Of a stretch of DNA of 64,000 nt, positions 16,086 to 24,996 are shown in pieces. Below the pieces are notes generated by a model. That model did not search any database. It was not told the DNA's origin and saw nothing but the letters and a program-made list of their open reading frames with translations. A program made the position numbers and the translations under genes. This DNA comes from Ectopseudomonas composti (lineage in GTDB: Bacteria > Pseudomonadota > Gammaproteobacteria > Pseudomonadales > Pseudomonadaceae), in NCBI RefSeq assembly GCF_001567565.1, contig NZ_LSSW01000029.1, positions 496,001 through 560,000 of the forward strand. The letters run 5' to 3'. The stretch's first letter is position 1; each line of letters begins with the position of its first letter.

Positions 16086-17225
16086 ATGCGTTGGAAGAAT
16101 GCCGCACTGCTGGCTCTGGCCCTTCTGGCCGTGGGTTGCAGCAGCAATAGCAAGAAGGAACTGCCGCCCGCCGAACTGACCAAGTTCGATGAAGAAGTCG
16201 AGCTGCGCACCGAATGGAGCCGCTCCATCGGTGATGGCCAGGGCGAAACCTTCAACATGCTGGTGCCTGCCATCGATGGCGACGTCATTTATGCCGCCGA
16301 TGTCGAAGGCCTGGTCATGGCCATGGACCGCACCAGCGGCAAGGTCATCTGGCGCAAGAAGCTTGAAATCCCGGTCTCCGGCGCTATCGGCGTTGGCTAC
16401 GGTCAGGTGTTGCTGGGTACCCTCAAGGGCGAAGTGATCGCCCTGGACTCCAGCGACGGTGAAGAACAGTGGCGTTCGCGCGTGACCAGCGAAGTGCTGG
16501 CGGCTCCGGCCACCAATGGCGATATCGTCGTGGTGCAAACCCAGGACGATCGTCTGATCGCTTTCGATGCCAGCACCGGTAGCCAGCGCTGGATCGTCGA
16601 GAATACCCCGGCCGTATTGACCCTGCGCGGTACTGGCGCTCCGCTGGTGACCAACCGTCTGGTGGTCGCCGGCCTGTCCAGTGGCAAGGTCATTGCCGTT
16701 GACGCCCAGCGCGGCCTTCCGGTCTGGGAACAGCGCGTCGCCATTCCGCAAGGTCGCTCCGAGCTGGAGCGCGTGGTCGACATCGATGGCGGTCTGCTGT
16801 TGTCTGGCGGCACCGTCTACGCGGTGAGCTACCAGGGCCGTGTCGCGGCCATGGATCTGGAGTCCGGTCGCGTGCTTTGGCAGCGCGAGGCGTCCAGCTC
16901 GGTGGGTGTGGCTCAAGGCTTCGGCAATCTCTATGTCAGCATGGCCAGCGGAACCGTCGAAGGTATCGACGAGCGCAGCGCTTCGGCCCTGTGGAGCAAC
17001 GATTCGATGGCCCGCCGCCAGCTGTCCGGGCCGGCGGTATTCTCCAGTTATGTCGCCGTGGGTGACTTCGAGGGCTATCTGCACCTGCTGAGCCAGGTCG
17101 ATGGACGCTTTGTCGGCCGTACCCGTATCGACAGCGACGGCCTGCGTGCCCAGCCGCTGGTGGTGGGTGACTGGCTGTACGTCTACGGCAACAGCGGCAA
17201 GTTGGTGGCACTGACCATCAAGTAA
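16086..17225 (+). CDS. bamB: Outer membrane protein assembly factor BamB
   Basis: A 379-residue lipoprotein of the BAM complex that inserts beta-barrel proteins into the outer membrane. The signal peptide ends in the lipobox LAVGC followed by SSNSKKE. An eight-bladed WD/PQQ-like beta-propeller with repeated G-x-[LV]-x-A-[LFM]-D motifs fills the rest. In-frame starts exist at ATG 16074 (overlapping yfgM), GTG 16083 and ATG 16086. 16086 was preferred because it leaves a normal short signal peptide. Confidence 0.94.
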   Translation: MRWKNAALLALALLAVGCSSNSKKELPPAELTKFDEEVELRTEWSRSIGDGQGETFNMLVPAIDGDVIYAADVEGLVMAMDRTSGKVIWRKKLEIPVSGAIGVGYGQVLLGTLKGEVIALDSSDGEEQWRSRVTSEVLAAPATNGDIVVVQTQDDRLIAFDASTGSQRWIVENTPAVLTLRGTGAPLVTNRLVVAGLSSGKVIAVDAQRGLPVWEQRVAIPQGRSELERVVDIDGGLLLSGGTVYAVSYQGRVAAMDLESGRVLWQREASSSVGVAQGFGNLYVSMASGTVEGIDERSASALWSNDSMARRQLSGPAVFSSYVAVGDFEGYLHLLSQVDGRFVGRTRIDSDGLRAQPLVVGDWLYVYGNSGKLVALTIK

Positions 17226-17266
17226 CGCGCTATGCTGGCGGTACCCCCGACAGCACGAAACATCCT

Positions 17267-17297
17267 GGCCGCTGCCCATGCAGCGGCCTTTGCATTT
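17267..17297 (+). terminator. Terminator-like hairpin between bamB and der
   Basis: GGCCGCTG and CAGCGGCC form a perfect eight-base stem around CCCATG, followed by TTTGCATTTT. The tail is interrupted, so termination may be partial and allow read-through into der. Confidence 0.6.
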
Positions 17298-17323
17298 TCT
17301 GAATTAACCGAGTGGAGAGCCTG

Positions 17324-18799
17324 ATGGTTCCCGTAATTGCCCTGGTGGGCCGGCCGAATGTCGGCAAGTCCACGCTCTTCAACCGCCTGACCCGCAGCCG
17401 CGACGCCATCGTCGGCGACCTGTCCGGTCTGACCCGCGACCGCCAGTATGGCGAGGCGAAGTGGCAGGGGCGCACCTATATCGTGATCGACACCGGTGGT
17501 ATCTCTGGTGACGAGGAAGGCATCGACGCGAAGATGGCCGAGCAGTCGCTGCAGGCCATCGAAGAGGCCGATGCCGTGCTGTTCCTGGTGGACGCGCGCG
17601 CCGGTATGACCGCCTCCGACCAGATGATCGGCGAGCACCTGCGGCGTCGTAACAAGCAGAGCTTCCTGGTGGTGAACAAGGTCGACAACCTCGACGTCGA
17701 CCTGGCCCGCGCCGAGTTCAGCCCCATGGGCCTGGGCGAGCCACTGGCGATTGCCGGTGCGCATGGCCGCGGCATCACCCAGATGCTGGAAGTCGTGCTC
17801 GGTGCGTTCCCCAAGGACGCTGGCGAGCTGGAAGAGGGCACCGAGGAAGAGGAGGAAGTGCTCGAAGGCCAGGAGGCCAAGCGCATTCCCGGGCCGAGCG
17901 AGAAGGACGGCATCAAGCTGGCCATCATCGGCCGGCCGAACGTCGGCAAGTCCACTCTGGTCAACCGCATGCTTGGCGAGGAGCGGGTCATCGTCTATGA
18001 CCAGGCCGGCACCACGCGTGACAGCATCTACATTCCCTTCGAGCGCGATGAAGAGAAGTACACCCTGATCGACACCGCCGGCGTGCGCCGTCGCGGCAAG
18101 ATCTTCGAGGCCGTGGAGAAGTTTTCCGTGGTCAAGACGCTGCAGGCCATTCAGGACTCCAACGTCGTGGTGTTCGTCATGGACGCCCGCGAAGGGGTGG
18201 TCGACCACGACCTCAACCTGCTCGGCTTCGTGCTGGAAAGCGGTCGTGCGTTGGTCATCGCCCTGAACAAGTGGGACGGCATGGATCAGGGCCAGAAGGA
18301 TTACGTGAAGACCGAGCTGGAGCGCCGGCTGTTCTTCGTCGACTTCGCCGACATCCACTTCATTTCCGCCCTGCACGGTACCGGCGTCGGCCATCTGTAC
18401 AAGTCGGTGCAGGCGTCGTTCAAGTCGGCCATCACCCGCTGGCCGACCAGCCGCCTGACGCAGATTCTCGAAGATGCCGTCAGCGACCATGCACCGCCTC
18501 TGGTCAACGGTCGCCGCATCAAGCTGCGCTATGCCCACCTGGGTGGCGCCAACCCACCGCTGATCGTGATTCACGGTAACCAGGTCGACGCCGTGCCGCG
18601 TGCCTACAGCCGTTACTTGGAAAACACCTTCCGCCGCGTATTGAAGCTGGTGGGTACGCCGATCCGCATCGAGTACAAGGGCGGCGAGAACCCCTACGAG
18701 GGCAACAAGAACAAGCTCACGGATCGTCAGGTGAACAAGAAGCGCCGGTTGATGAGCCACCACAAGAAGGCCGAGAAGAAGCGCAAGGACAAGCGCTAG
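17324..18799 (+). CDS. der: Ribosome biogenesis GTPase Der (EngA)
   Basis: A 491-residue essential GTPase needed for 50S ribosomal subunit maturation. Two tandem G domains are visible, each with GRPNVGKST, DTAG/DTGG and NKVD/NKWD motifs. An acidic linker rich in Glu separates them, and a KH-like C-terminal domain ends in a lysine-rich tail. ATG 17324 (MVPVIALVGRPNVGKS), behind GTGGAGAG, was chosen over an in-frame GTG 12 bases upstream. Confidence 0.97.
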   Translation: MVPVIALVGRPNVGKSTLFNRLTRSRDAIVGDLSGLTRDRQYGEAKWQGRTYIVIDTGGISGDEEGIDAKMAEQSLQAIEEADAVLFLVDARAGMTASDQMIGEHLRRRNKQSFLVVNKVDNLDVDLARAEFSPMGLGEPLAIAGAHGRGITQMLEVVLGAFPKDAGELEEGTEEEEEVLEGQEAKRIPGPSEKDGIKLAIIGRPNVGKSTLVNRMLGEERVIVYDQAGTTRDSIYIPFERDEEKYTLIDTAGVRRRGKIFEAVEKFSVVKTLQAIQDSNVVVFVMDAREGVVDHDLNLLGFVLESGRALVIALNKWDGMDQGQKDYVKTELERRLFFVDFADIHFISALHGTGVGHLYKSVQASFKSAITRWPTSRLTQILEDAVSDHAPPLVNGRRIKLRYAHLGGANPPLIVIHGNQVDAVPRAYSRYLENTFRRVLKLVGTPIRIEYKGGENPYEGNKNKLTDRQVNKKRRLMSHHKKAEKKRKDKR

Positions 18800-18814
18800 T
18801 AATCTTTGTGCCAG

Positions 18815-18845
18815 GGTGTGCGCCGGTGTTAGTCCGGCGCGCACC
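18815..18845 (+). other. GC-rich stem-loop after der
   Basis: GGTGTGCGCCGG and CCGGCGCGCACC pair with one wobble around a seven-base loop. No T-run follows, so it may be an RNA-stabilising or Rho-assisted 3' end rather than an intrinsic terminator. Confidence 0.4.
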
Positions 18846-18944
18846 GCATAAGCTTCCAACGCTTTTTCATAAGCGCTGCGGGTGCCGCCTGTGGCGCCCT
18901 TCGGCTATCCTCGCGGCTTGCCTAGTTCTTCGTAGGAAGTCGCG

Positions 18945-20093
18945 ATGCTCGTCAGCAAACTGCCCAACGTCGGCACCACCATCTTTACGCGGATGTCCCA
19001 GCTTGCGCTGGAGACCGGCGCGATCAACCTGTCCCAGGGCTTCCCCGACTTCGACGGGCCGCAGGCGCTGCGTGAGGCCGTGGCGCGTCATGTCATGGAC
19101 GGGCGCAACCAGTATTCGCCAATGACCGGGCTGCCGAGCCTGCGCCAGCAGGTAGCGGCCAAGTTGGCGCGCAGTTATAGCGTGCAGCGCGATGCCGACA
19201 GCGAGATCACCATTACCCCGGGCGCTACCGAAGCGATCTTCTGCGCGGTGCAGGCACTGATTCGTGCCGGTGATGAAGCCATCGTGCTCGACCCTTGCTA
19301 CGACAGTTACGAGCCCTCGGTGGAACTGGCTGGCGGACGCTGCGTGCATGTGCCGCTGGCACTGCCGGATTTCGCTGTCGATTGGCAGCGTCTGGCCGAT
19401 GCCATCGGCCCGCGCACGCGGCTGATCTTCCTCAACTCCCCGCACAACCCGAGCGGTGCGCTGCTCAGCCGCGCCGATCTGGACAAGCTGGCCGAGCTTA
19501 TTCGCGGGCGCGATATTCATGTGATCAGTGACGAGGTTTACGAACATCTGATCTATGACGGCCAGCGTCATGCCAGCGTACTGGCCCACGATGAGCTGTA
19601 TCAGCGGGCGTTCGTGGTCAGCTCCTTCGGCAAGACCTATCACGTGACTGGCTGGAAGACCGGCTACGTGGTGGCGCCGCCGGCGCTGACGGCCGAGCTG
19701 CGCAAGATTCACCAGTACGTCAATTTTTGCGGCGTGACGCCGCTGCAGTTCGGTCTCGCCGATTTCATGGCCGCGCACCCTGAGCATGTCGAGGAGTTGC
19801 CGGCCTTCTACCAGACCAAGCGCGATCTGTTCTGTGGCCTGCTGGCTGACTCGCGTTTTACCTTCAGCCGCGCACCGGGCACCTATTTCCAGCTGGCGGA
19901 TTACTCTGCCATTCGCCCGGATCTGGACGACGTGGCCATGGCCGAGTGGCTGACCCGCGAACATGGCGTGGCGGCGATTCCGGTATCGGTGTTCTACCAG
20001 TCGGCGCCCCAGGATATGCGCCTGGTGCGCTTCTGCTTCGCCAAGCGTGAGGACACCCTGCGCGAGGCTGCCGAGAAACTTTGCGCTGTATGA
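18945..20093 (+). CDS. Methionine-type PLP-dependent aminotransferase (YbdL-like)
   Basis: A 382-residue fold-type I class I/II aminotransferase. The PLP-binding lysine is K230 in SSFGKTYHVTGWKTGY; the NSPHNPSGA motif and the arginine in RLVRFCFAK are visible. It most resembles methionine/KMTB aminotransferases (YbdL and relatives), which transaminate ketomethylthiobutyrate in methionine salvage. The adjacent omega-amidase supports this, because such transaminases use glutamine and the amidase removes the alpha-ketoglutaramate product. Substrate preference is inferred from family and context. Confidence 0.85.
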   Translation: MLVSKLPNVGTTIFTRMSQLALETGAINLSQGFPDFDGPQALREAVARHVMDGRNQYSPMTGLPSLRQQVAAKLARSYSVQRDADSEITITPGATEAIFCAVQALIRAGDEAIVLDPCYDSYEPSVELAGGRCVHVPLALPDFAVDWQRLADAIGPRTRLIFLNSPHNPSGALLSRADLDKLAELIRGRDIHVISDEVYEHLIYDGQRHASVLAHDELYQRAFVVSSFGKTYHVTGWKTGYVVAPPALTAELRKIHQYVNFCGVTPLQFGLADFMAAHPEHVEELPAFYQTKRDLFCGLLADSRFTFSRAPGTYFQLADYSAIRPDLDDVAMAEWLTREHGVAAIPVSVFYQSAPQDMRLVRFCFAKREDTLREAAEKLCAV

Positions 20094-20121
20094 GCGCCTA
20101 CCGATTCTCCGAGGCATCGAA

Positions 20122-20904
20122 ATGAGCAACAAACCTGACATCGAGCTGGCGCTGATCCAGACCACCCTGGCCTGGCACGATCCTGCCGCCAACCGAGAGC
20201 ACTTCCAGGCGCTGCTGGAACAGGCGCGCGGCGCCGATCTGGTGATCCTGCCGGAAATGTTCACCACCGGTTTCTCCATGGAGTCGTCGGTGCTGGCCGA
20301 ACCGGAAGATGGCCCCAGCAGCGCCTGGCTGCGTGAGCAGGCCCAGCGAATTGGCGCAGTGATCTGCGCCAGCCTGATCATCCAGGCCGCCGATGGCAGC
20401 TACCGCAACCGTCTGCTCTGGGCTCGCCCGGACGGCTCTGTGGCGCATTACGACAAACGCCACCTGTTCCGCATGGCTGGTGAGCACAAGCACTACCGGG
20501 CTGGCGAGCAGCAGGCGGTGTTCGATCTCAAGGGGTGGCGCGTGCGAGCGCTGATCTGCTACGACCTGCGCTTCCCGGTGTGGAGTCGCGATGCAGCAGG
20601 CACTGACCTGCTGCTGTACACCGCCAACTGGCCGGGTGCACGTCGTCAGCACTGGAACCGTCTGCTGCCGGCGCGGGCCATCGAGAACCTGTGCTATGTC
20701 GCGGCTGTGAACCGCGTCGGCGAGGACGGCAAGGGCCACGGTTATACTGGCGATTCCCAGGTGCTGGACTTCCAGGGCGAGGCGCTGCTGGCGGCTGGCG
20801 ATGGCGATGGTGTATTCCGCACCTGGCTATCGAGCGAGGCGCTGAGTGCCTATCGCGAGCGCTTCCCCGCACACCTGGATGCGGATGTTTTCACCTTGAA
20901 CTGA
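20122..20904 (+). CDS. Nitrilase-family omega-amidase (YafV-like)
   Basis: A 260-residue carbon-nitrogen hydrolase. The catalytic triad E45 (LPEMFTTGF), K112 (DKRHLFRMAGEH) and C146 (ICYDLRFPVW) is complete. YafV-type omega-amidases hydrolyse alpha-ketoglutaramate or alpha-ketosuccinamate, the by-products of glutamine or asparagine transaminases. It starts 28 bases after the aminotransferase, so the pair is probably co-transcribed. The long upstream open frame overlaps the aminotransferase and was trimmed to the family start MSNKPDIELALIQT. Confidence 0.88.
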   Translation: MSNKPDIELALIQTTLAWHDPAANREHFQALLEQARGADLVILPEMFTTGFSMESSVLAEPEDGPSSAWLREQAQRIGAVICASLIIQAADGSYRNRLLWARPDGSVAHYDKRHLFRMAGEHKHYRAGEQQAVFDLKGWRVRALICYDLRFPVWSRDAAGTDLLLYTANWPGARRQHWNRLLPARAIENLCYVAAVNRVGEDGKGHGYTGDSQVLDFQGEALLAAGDGDGVFRTWLSSEALSAYRERFPAHLDADVFTLN

Positions 20905-20920
20905 TCAGGAGCTACATGAC

Positions 20921-21376
20921 ATGGACGTACAACAGAGCAATCCCTTCCAGACGCCGCAGGCTGACCTGCAACCGGCCACCACCACTCGGTCGCCGCTCTA
21001 CAGCATTGCTGGTATCGGCGTGGCGACGTTCATCGGCACGCCGCTGGCCGGCGCATGGCTGCTGGCGCACAACCTGCAGTTGCTCGGCAAGGCCGATCGG
21101 GTTGCGCTGGTGTGGGGCCTTTCTGTCGTATTGCTGCTGGTCACGCTGGTATTGGCCTTCGTGCTGCCGGAATCGGTGCCGGCCATGCCATTCGCCATCG
21201 CGCAACTGATGGCGATGATCATGCTGGCCAAGAATCTGGTCGAGGCGGATCTCAAGCAGCATGCCGAAGCGGGCGGTGCAGTGCTTTCCAACTGGCGGGC
21301 GGCGGGTATCGGTCTGATGTTCACCATCGGCCTGGCCGCGCTGATGTTCGCCGTGCTGATGATGTTCGATATCTGA
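20921..21376 (+). CDS. Hypothetical four-helix inner-membrane protein
   Basis: A 151-residue protein that I do not recognise beyond being a small integral membrane protein. A polar N-terminus (about 24 residues, MDVQQSNPFQTPQAD) precedes four probable membrane helices at roughly 27-48, 62-82, 86-103 and 126-149. It follows the omega-amidase by 16 bases and may share its transcript. The first ATG has AGGAG about 12 bases upstream. Confidence 0.75.
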   Translation: MDVQQSNPFQTPQADLQPATTTRSPLYSIAGIGVATFIGTPLAGAWLLAHNLQLLGKADRVALVWGLSVVLLLVTLVLAFVLPESVPAMPFAIAQLMAMIMLAKNLVEADLKQHAEAGGAVLSNWRAAGIGLMFTIGLAALMFAVLMMFDI

Positions 21377-21564
21377 GCAAACCTTATCTTGGGCCTTCTT
21401 CGGAAAGCAGGCTCCAGCTGATTCAAGCACGCAGCCTCTCGAGTGCCGGTGGAACTGGTGGCAGCGAATGCGCTACCGGACATAGGCAATTCGCCAATAA
21501 ATTCCGGACGGCCGCTACCAGCGGGTTTCGCCGGTGGTCAGCTATTGAGCCTCGGCAGAAACGA

Positions 21565-21596
21565 AGAACCCCGCCAGTTGGCGGGGTTCTTTTTTT
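21565..21596. terminator. Intrinsic terminator between the convergent membrane protein gene and leuA
   Basis: AGAACCCCGCC, loop AGTT, GGCGGGGTTCT, then seven T on the plus strand. It lies 14 bases beyond the leuA stop on the minus strand, where the tail TTCTTCGTTT is weaker, so it probably serves both directions. The other bases between 21377 and 21610 show no gene. Confidence 0.85.
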
Positions 21597-21610
21597 CAGC
21601 CTGGTCGTGT

Positions 21611-23287
21611 TCAGGCCGCTTCGGTTTTCAGCTCGGCCTGCTTGACGGCGCGGTTCAGCGCACTGAACAGGGCGCGGAAGCTGGCGGTGGTGATGTTTTC
21701 GTCGACACCGATGCCATGCAGTGGGCGCTGACCCTCCAGACGAATCTCTATGTAGCAAGCGGCCTTGGCATTGGCGCCACCACCGATAGCGTGCTCATGG
21801 TAGTCCATGACTTCGACGGCGACCGGCAGGCTCGATGCCAGCGCTTCCAGCGCGCCTTTGCCGGTGCCATTCCAGCGTTGTTGCTGGCCGTCGACCTGAA
21901 CCTTCACCTCGACGCTGCTTTCGCCGTTCTCTTCCTGCAGGCGGTGGCCTTCCAGAGCATAGGGCTGGGTCGCTTGCAGATACTCGGTTTCCAGCAGCTT
22001 GTAAATTTGAGCGGCAGTCATTTCCAGGCCAAGGCGGTCGGTTTCGCGCTGCACCACCTGGCTGAATTCGATCTGCATGCGGCGCGGCAGGCTGATGCCG
22101 TATTCCTGTTCGAGCAGGAAGGTGATGCCGCCTTTGCCGGATTGGCTGTTCACGCGGATCACGGCTTCGTAGTCACGGCCGATGTCGGCCGGATCGATCG
22201 GCAGGTACGGCACTTCCCACAGTGCGTCTTCCTTCTGCTGGGCGAAGCCCTTGCGGATGGCGTCCTGGTGCGAGCCAGAGAAGGCGGTGTGTACCAGGTC
22301 GCCCGCGTAGGGGTGACGCGGGTGCACCGGAATCTGGTTGCAGTCCTCGACCACCTTGCGCACGGCGTCGATGTCGGAGAAGTCCAGCTCGGGGTCGACG
22401 CCCTGGGTGTAGAGGTTCAGCGCCAGGGTCACCAGGCACACGTTGCCGGTGCGCTCACCGTTGCCGAACAGGCAGCCTTCGACGCGGTCGGCGCCGGCCA
22501 TCACGGCCAGTTCCGAAGCGGCGACACCGGTGCCACGGTCATTGTGCGTGTGCACGCTGATCAGCACGCTGTCGCGGCGGTCGACATGACGGCCGAACCA
22601 CTCGATCTGGTCGGCGTAGTTGTTCGGCGTGGCGCATTCGATGGTGGCCGGCAGGTTGAGGATCAGCTTGTTCGCCGGGGTCGGCTGGAACACGCCGATT
22701 ACCGCGTTGCACACCTCGACGGCGAAGTCGATCTCGGTGCTGCTGAACACTTCCGGCGAATACTCGAAGCCCCACTGGGTTTCCGGTGCGGCATCGGCCA
22801 GGCGCTTGATGGTGGTGCCAGCGGCCACGGCGATGGCTTTGACGCCAGCCTTGTCCTGGTTGAAAACGATCTTGCGGAAGCTCGGCGCGCAGGCGTTGTA
22901 GTAGTGGACGATGGCTTTCTTAGCGCCCTTGAGGGACTCGAAAGTGCGCTCGATGAGGTCGTCACGGGCCTGGGTCAGCACCTGGATGGTGACGTCGTCG
23001 GGGATGTGGCCGCCTTCGATCAGTTCGCGGACGAAGTCGAAGTCGGTCTGCGAGGCGGACGGGAAGCCCACTTCGATCTCTTTCAGGCCCACGGCCACCA
23101 GGCACTTGAAGAAGCGCATCTTCTTCTCGGCGTCCATCGGTTCGATCAACGACTGGTTGCCGTCGCGCAAGTCGGTGGACAGCCAGATCGGCGCCTTGTC
23201 GATGACCTGGTCCGGCCAGGTGCGGTCCGGAATCTGGATCTGGGTGAAGGGGCGGTACTTCTTCGACGGGTCTTTGAGCATGGTCAT
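21611..23287 (-). CDS. leuA: 2-isopropylmalate synthase
   Basis: A 558-residue enzyme that condenses acetyl-CoA with 2-ketoisovalerate, the first committed step of leucine synthesis. The catalytic TIM-barrel starts with LSTDLRDGNQSL (about residues 36-47), and the metal-binding VHTHNDRG is present. The C-terminal allosteric leucine-binding domain covers about the last 130 residues. ATG 23287 has AAGGA eight bases upstream; a second in-frame ATG (MLKD) is six bases further in. A leucine-rich leader peptide lies 80 bases upstream on the same strand, indicating attenuation by leucine supply. Confidence 0.96.
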   Translation of the reverse strand: MTMLKDPSKKYRPFTQIQIPDRTWPDQVIDKAPIWLSTDLRDGNQSLIEPMDAEKKMRFFKCLVAVGLKEIEVGFPSASQTDFDFVRELIEGGHIPDDVTIQVLTQARDDLIERTFESLKGAKKAIVHYYNACAPSFRKIVFNQDKAGVKAIAVAAGTTIKRLADAAPETQWGFEYSPEVFSSTEIDFAVEVCNAVIGVFQPTPANKLILNLPATIECATPNNYADQIEWFGRHVDRRDSVLISVHTHNDRGTGVAASELAVMAGADRVEGCLFGNGERTGNVCLVTLALNLYTQGVDPELDFSDIDAVRKVVEDCNQIPVHPRHPYAGDLVHTAFSGSHQDAIRKGFAQQKEDALWEVPYLPIDPADIGRDYEAVIRVNSQSGKGGITFLLEQEYGISLPRRMQIEFSQVVQRETDRLGLEMTAAQIYKLLETEYLQATQPYALEGHRLQEENGESSVEVKVQVDGQQQRWNGTGKGALEALASSLPVAVEVMDYHEHAIGGGANAKAACYIEIRLEGQRPLHGIGVDENITTASFRALFSALNRAVKQAELKTEAA

Positions 23288-23366
23288 GGTGAGAATCCTT
23301 GGGTCCAGACGCCTTGTCTGGGAAAACGAATAGGGCGGTCGACGGTGGCCGGATGGCCGCAGAGAT

Positions 23367-23444
23367 TCAGCCCCGCAGTCGCGGGCTGACCAGGCGTAGG
23401 CAGCGATGTTGCCGTAGCAGAATGAGGGTGTGTGCAGTGTTCAT
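23367..23444 (-). CDS. leuL: leuA leader peptide (25 residues, six leucines)
   Basis: A short open frame upstream of leuA on the same strand. It encodes a 25-residue peptide that starts MNTAHTLILLRQH, continues CLRLV, and ends SPRLRG before a TGA. Six of the 25 residues are leucine, including an adjacent pair, and some use the uncommon CTA codon. This is the hallmark of an attenuation leader whose translation senses charged leucyl-tRNA. The 79 bases before leuA contain several GC-rich inverted repeats (for example GGCCATCCGGCC), but no classic terminator T-run is obvious. The downstream switch could therefore be Rho-dependent. Confidence 0.75.
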   Translation of the reverse strand: MNTAHTLILLRQHRCLRLVSPRLRG

Positions 23445-23622
23445 GCAGCCAACCCTAGTGATATTGGGGAAGGCTGGCAAGCATTGCGTAAAAATTGGTA
23501 GAAACGATCTTATTCTGCGCTGTGGAGACGTTTTATGGCGCTGCGTGGCGATTGATTGAAGGAACATTGCGCAGCGCGCGCAGAGGGTCGAGGCCGGGCA
23601 GGGCCGGCCTCTTCGTCGTGCC

Positions 23623-24879
23623 TCAGTTCGTCTGCTGAGCCACCAGGTTCGGGCGCAATTCACGCATGTCCGCACCACTCGGGTGCTGGAACACGCGCAG
23701 GCCGAACTCGGGGAGGATGGCCAGCAGGTGGTCGAAGATGTCCGACTGGATACCTTCGTAGGCACTCCAGGCGATGGTGTTGGTGAAACAGTAGATTTCC
23801 AGCGGCAGGCCATCGGCAGTCGGGCTGAGCTGACGCACCATCAGGGTCATGTTCTGGTGGATGTTCGGGTTGTGTCGCAGGTAGTGCTCGACGTAAGCGC
23901 GGAAACTGCCGATGTTGGTGATGCGCCGGGTATTGACCGCTTCCTTGCCGTGTTCGGCCAGCTTGGTGTTCCAGTCCTGCAGTTCCTGGTCCTTGTGGTC
24001 GAGGTACTCATCCAGAAGCATGAAGCGGCGCAGCCGTGCGATGTCCTCTTCGCTGAGAAAATGCACGCTGGTCTGGTCCAGATAAAGAGCGCGCTTGATT
24101 CGACGCCCGCCAGACTCCTGCATGCCGCGCCAGTTCTTGAACGGGTCGGTGATGAAACGTCGGGTCGGGATGGTGGTGATGGTCTTGTCCCAGTTCTGCA
24201 CCTTGACCGTGTGCAGGGCGATGTCGATCACGTCGCCGTCGGCGTTCAGGTTGGGCATCTCTACCCAGTCACCGACGCGAATGATGTCGCTGGAGGAAAT
24301 CTGCACGCTGGCCACCAGTGACAGCAGCGTGTCCTGGAAGATCAACATCAGCACGGCGGCCATGGCGCCGAGGCCGGACAGCAGGATCAGTGGCGAGCGG
24401 TCGATCAGGGTGGCTACCATCAGGATCGCGGCGATGGCGAAGATGGCGATCTTGAATACCTGCAGGTAACCCTTGATCGGCTTCAGGTGCGCGTTGGGAC
24501 GACGCTGGTAGAGGGTGTTGAGGATGTCCAGCAGCGCGCCGATGGCCAGGGCTATGGTCAGCACGACGAAAGCGCCGCAGACGTTCTGCGTCACAGTCAC
24601 CACGGCCTCGGGCATGCCAGGCACCAAGGCCACGCCGGAGGAGAGCACCAGCGCCGGGACGACGTTGGACAGGCGCTTGATGATGCCGCTTTCCTTGATC
24701 TGGCCGTGACGGCCCAGGGCCGTTACGCCGACCACGCGGTAGATGGCGCGTACCAGAATGCGTTTGACGATCCAGTTCGACAGCCAGGCGGCGAGGATCA
24801 GGGCGAAAGTGGCAGTGAGGGTGAGCAGTTCTGGCTGCGTATTCAGCCAGTCCATCCAGATTTTCAGCTCATTCGGCAT
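23623..24879 (-). CDS. MscS-family mechanosensitive channel (YbdG-like)
   Basis: A 418-residue inner-membrane protein of the small-conductance mechanosensitive channel family, which opens on osmotic downshock. About five hydrophobic helices occupy the N-terminal half. The MscS pore and beta-domain region is recognisable as ISSSDIIRVGDWVEMPNLNADGDVIDIALHTVKVQNWDKTITTIPTR. The long C-terminal cytoplasmic domain and the insertion after the beta domain resemble E. coli YbdG. ATG 24879 with GGAG eight bases upstream was chosen over an ATG nine codons earlier. Confidence 0.88.
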   Translation of the reverse strand: MPNELKIWMDWLNTQPELLTLTATFALILAAWLSNWIVKRILVRAIYRVVGVTALGRHGQIKESGIIKRLSNVVPALVLSSGVALVPGMPEAVVTVTQNVCGAFVVLTIALAIGALLDILNTLYQRRPNAHLKPIKGYLQVFKIAIFAIAAILMVATLIDRSPLILLSGLGAMAAVLMLIFQDTLLSLVASVQISSSDIIRVGDWVEMPNLNADGDVIDIALHTVKVQNWDKTITTIPTRRFITDPFKNWRGMQESGGRRIKRALYLDQTSVHFLSEEDIARLRRFMLLDEYLDHKDQELQDWNTKLAEHGKEAVNTRRITNIGSFRAYVEHYLRHNPNIHQNMTLMVRQLSPTADGLPLEIYCFTNTIAWSAYEGIQSDIFDHLLAILPEFGLRVFQHPSGADMRELRPNLVAQQTN

Positions 24880-24996
24880 TTCCGACTCCGAAGCGGGCAG
24901 GAGCAAGGCCGACTTAAGGGCCGGCCATTTGAGCCGCCGTACCCTAGCAAAAACACGCCCTTAACCCAAACGGCAGGTGTTGCAGACTGCGTCGGC

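Noticed and set aside
21377..21564. Plus-strand frame running from 21443 into the leuA region
   Set aside because: It is antisense to leuA for most of its length and has no recognisable features.
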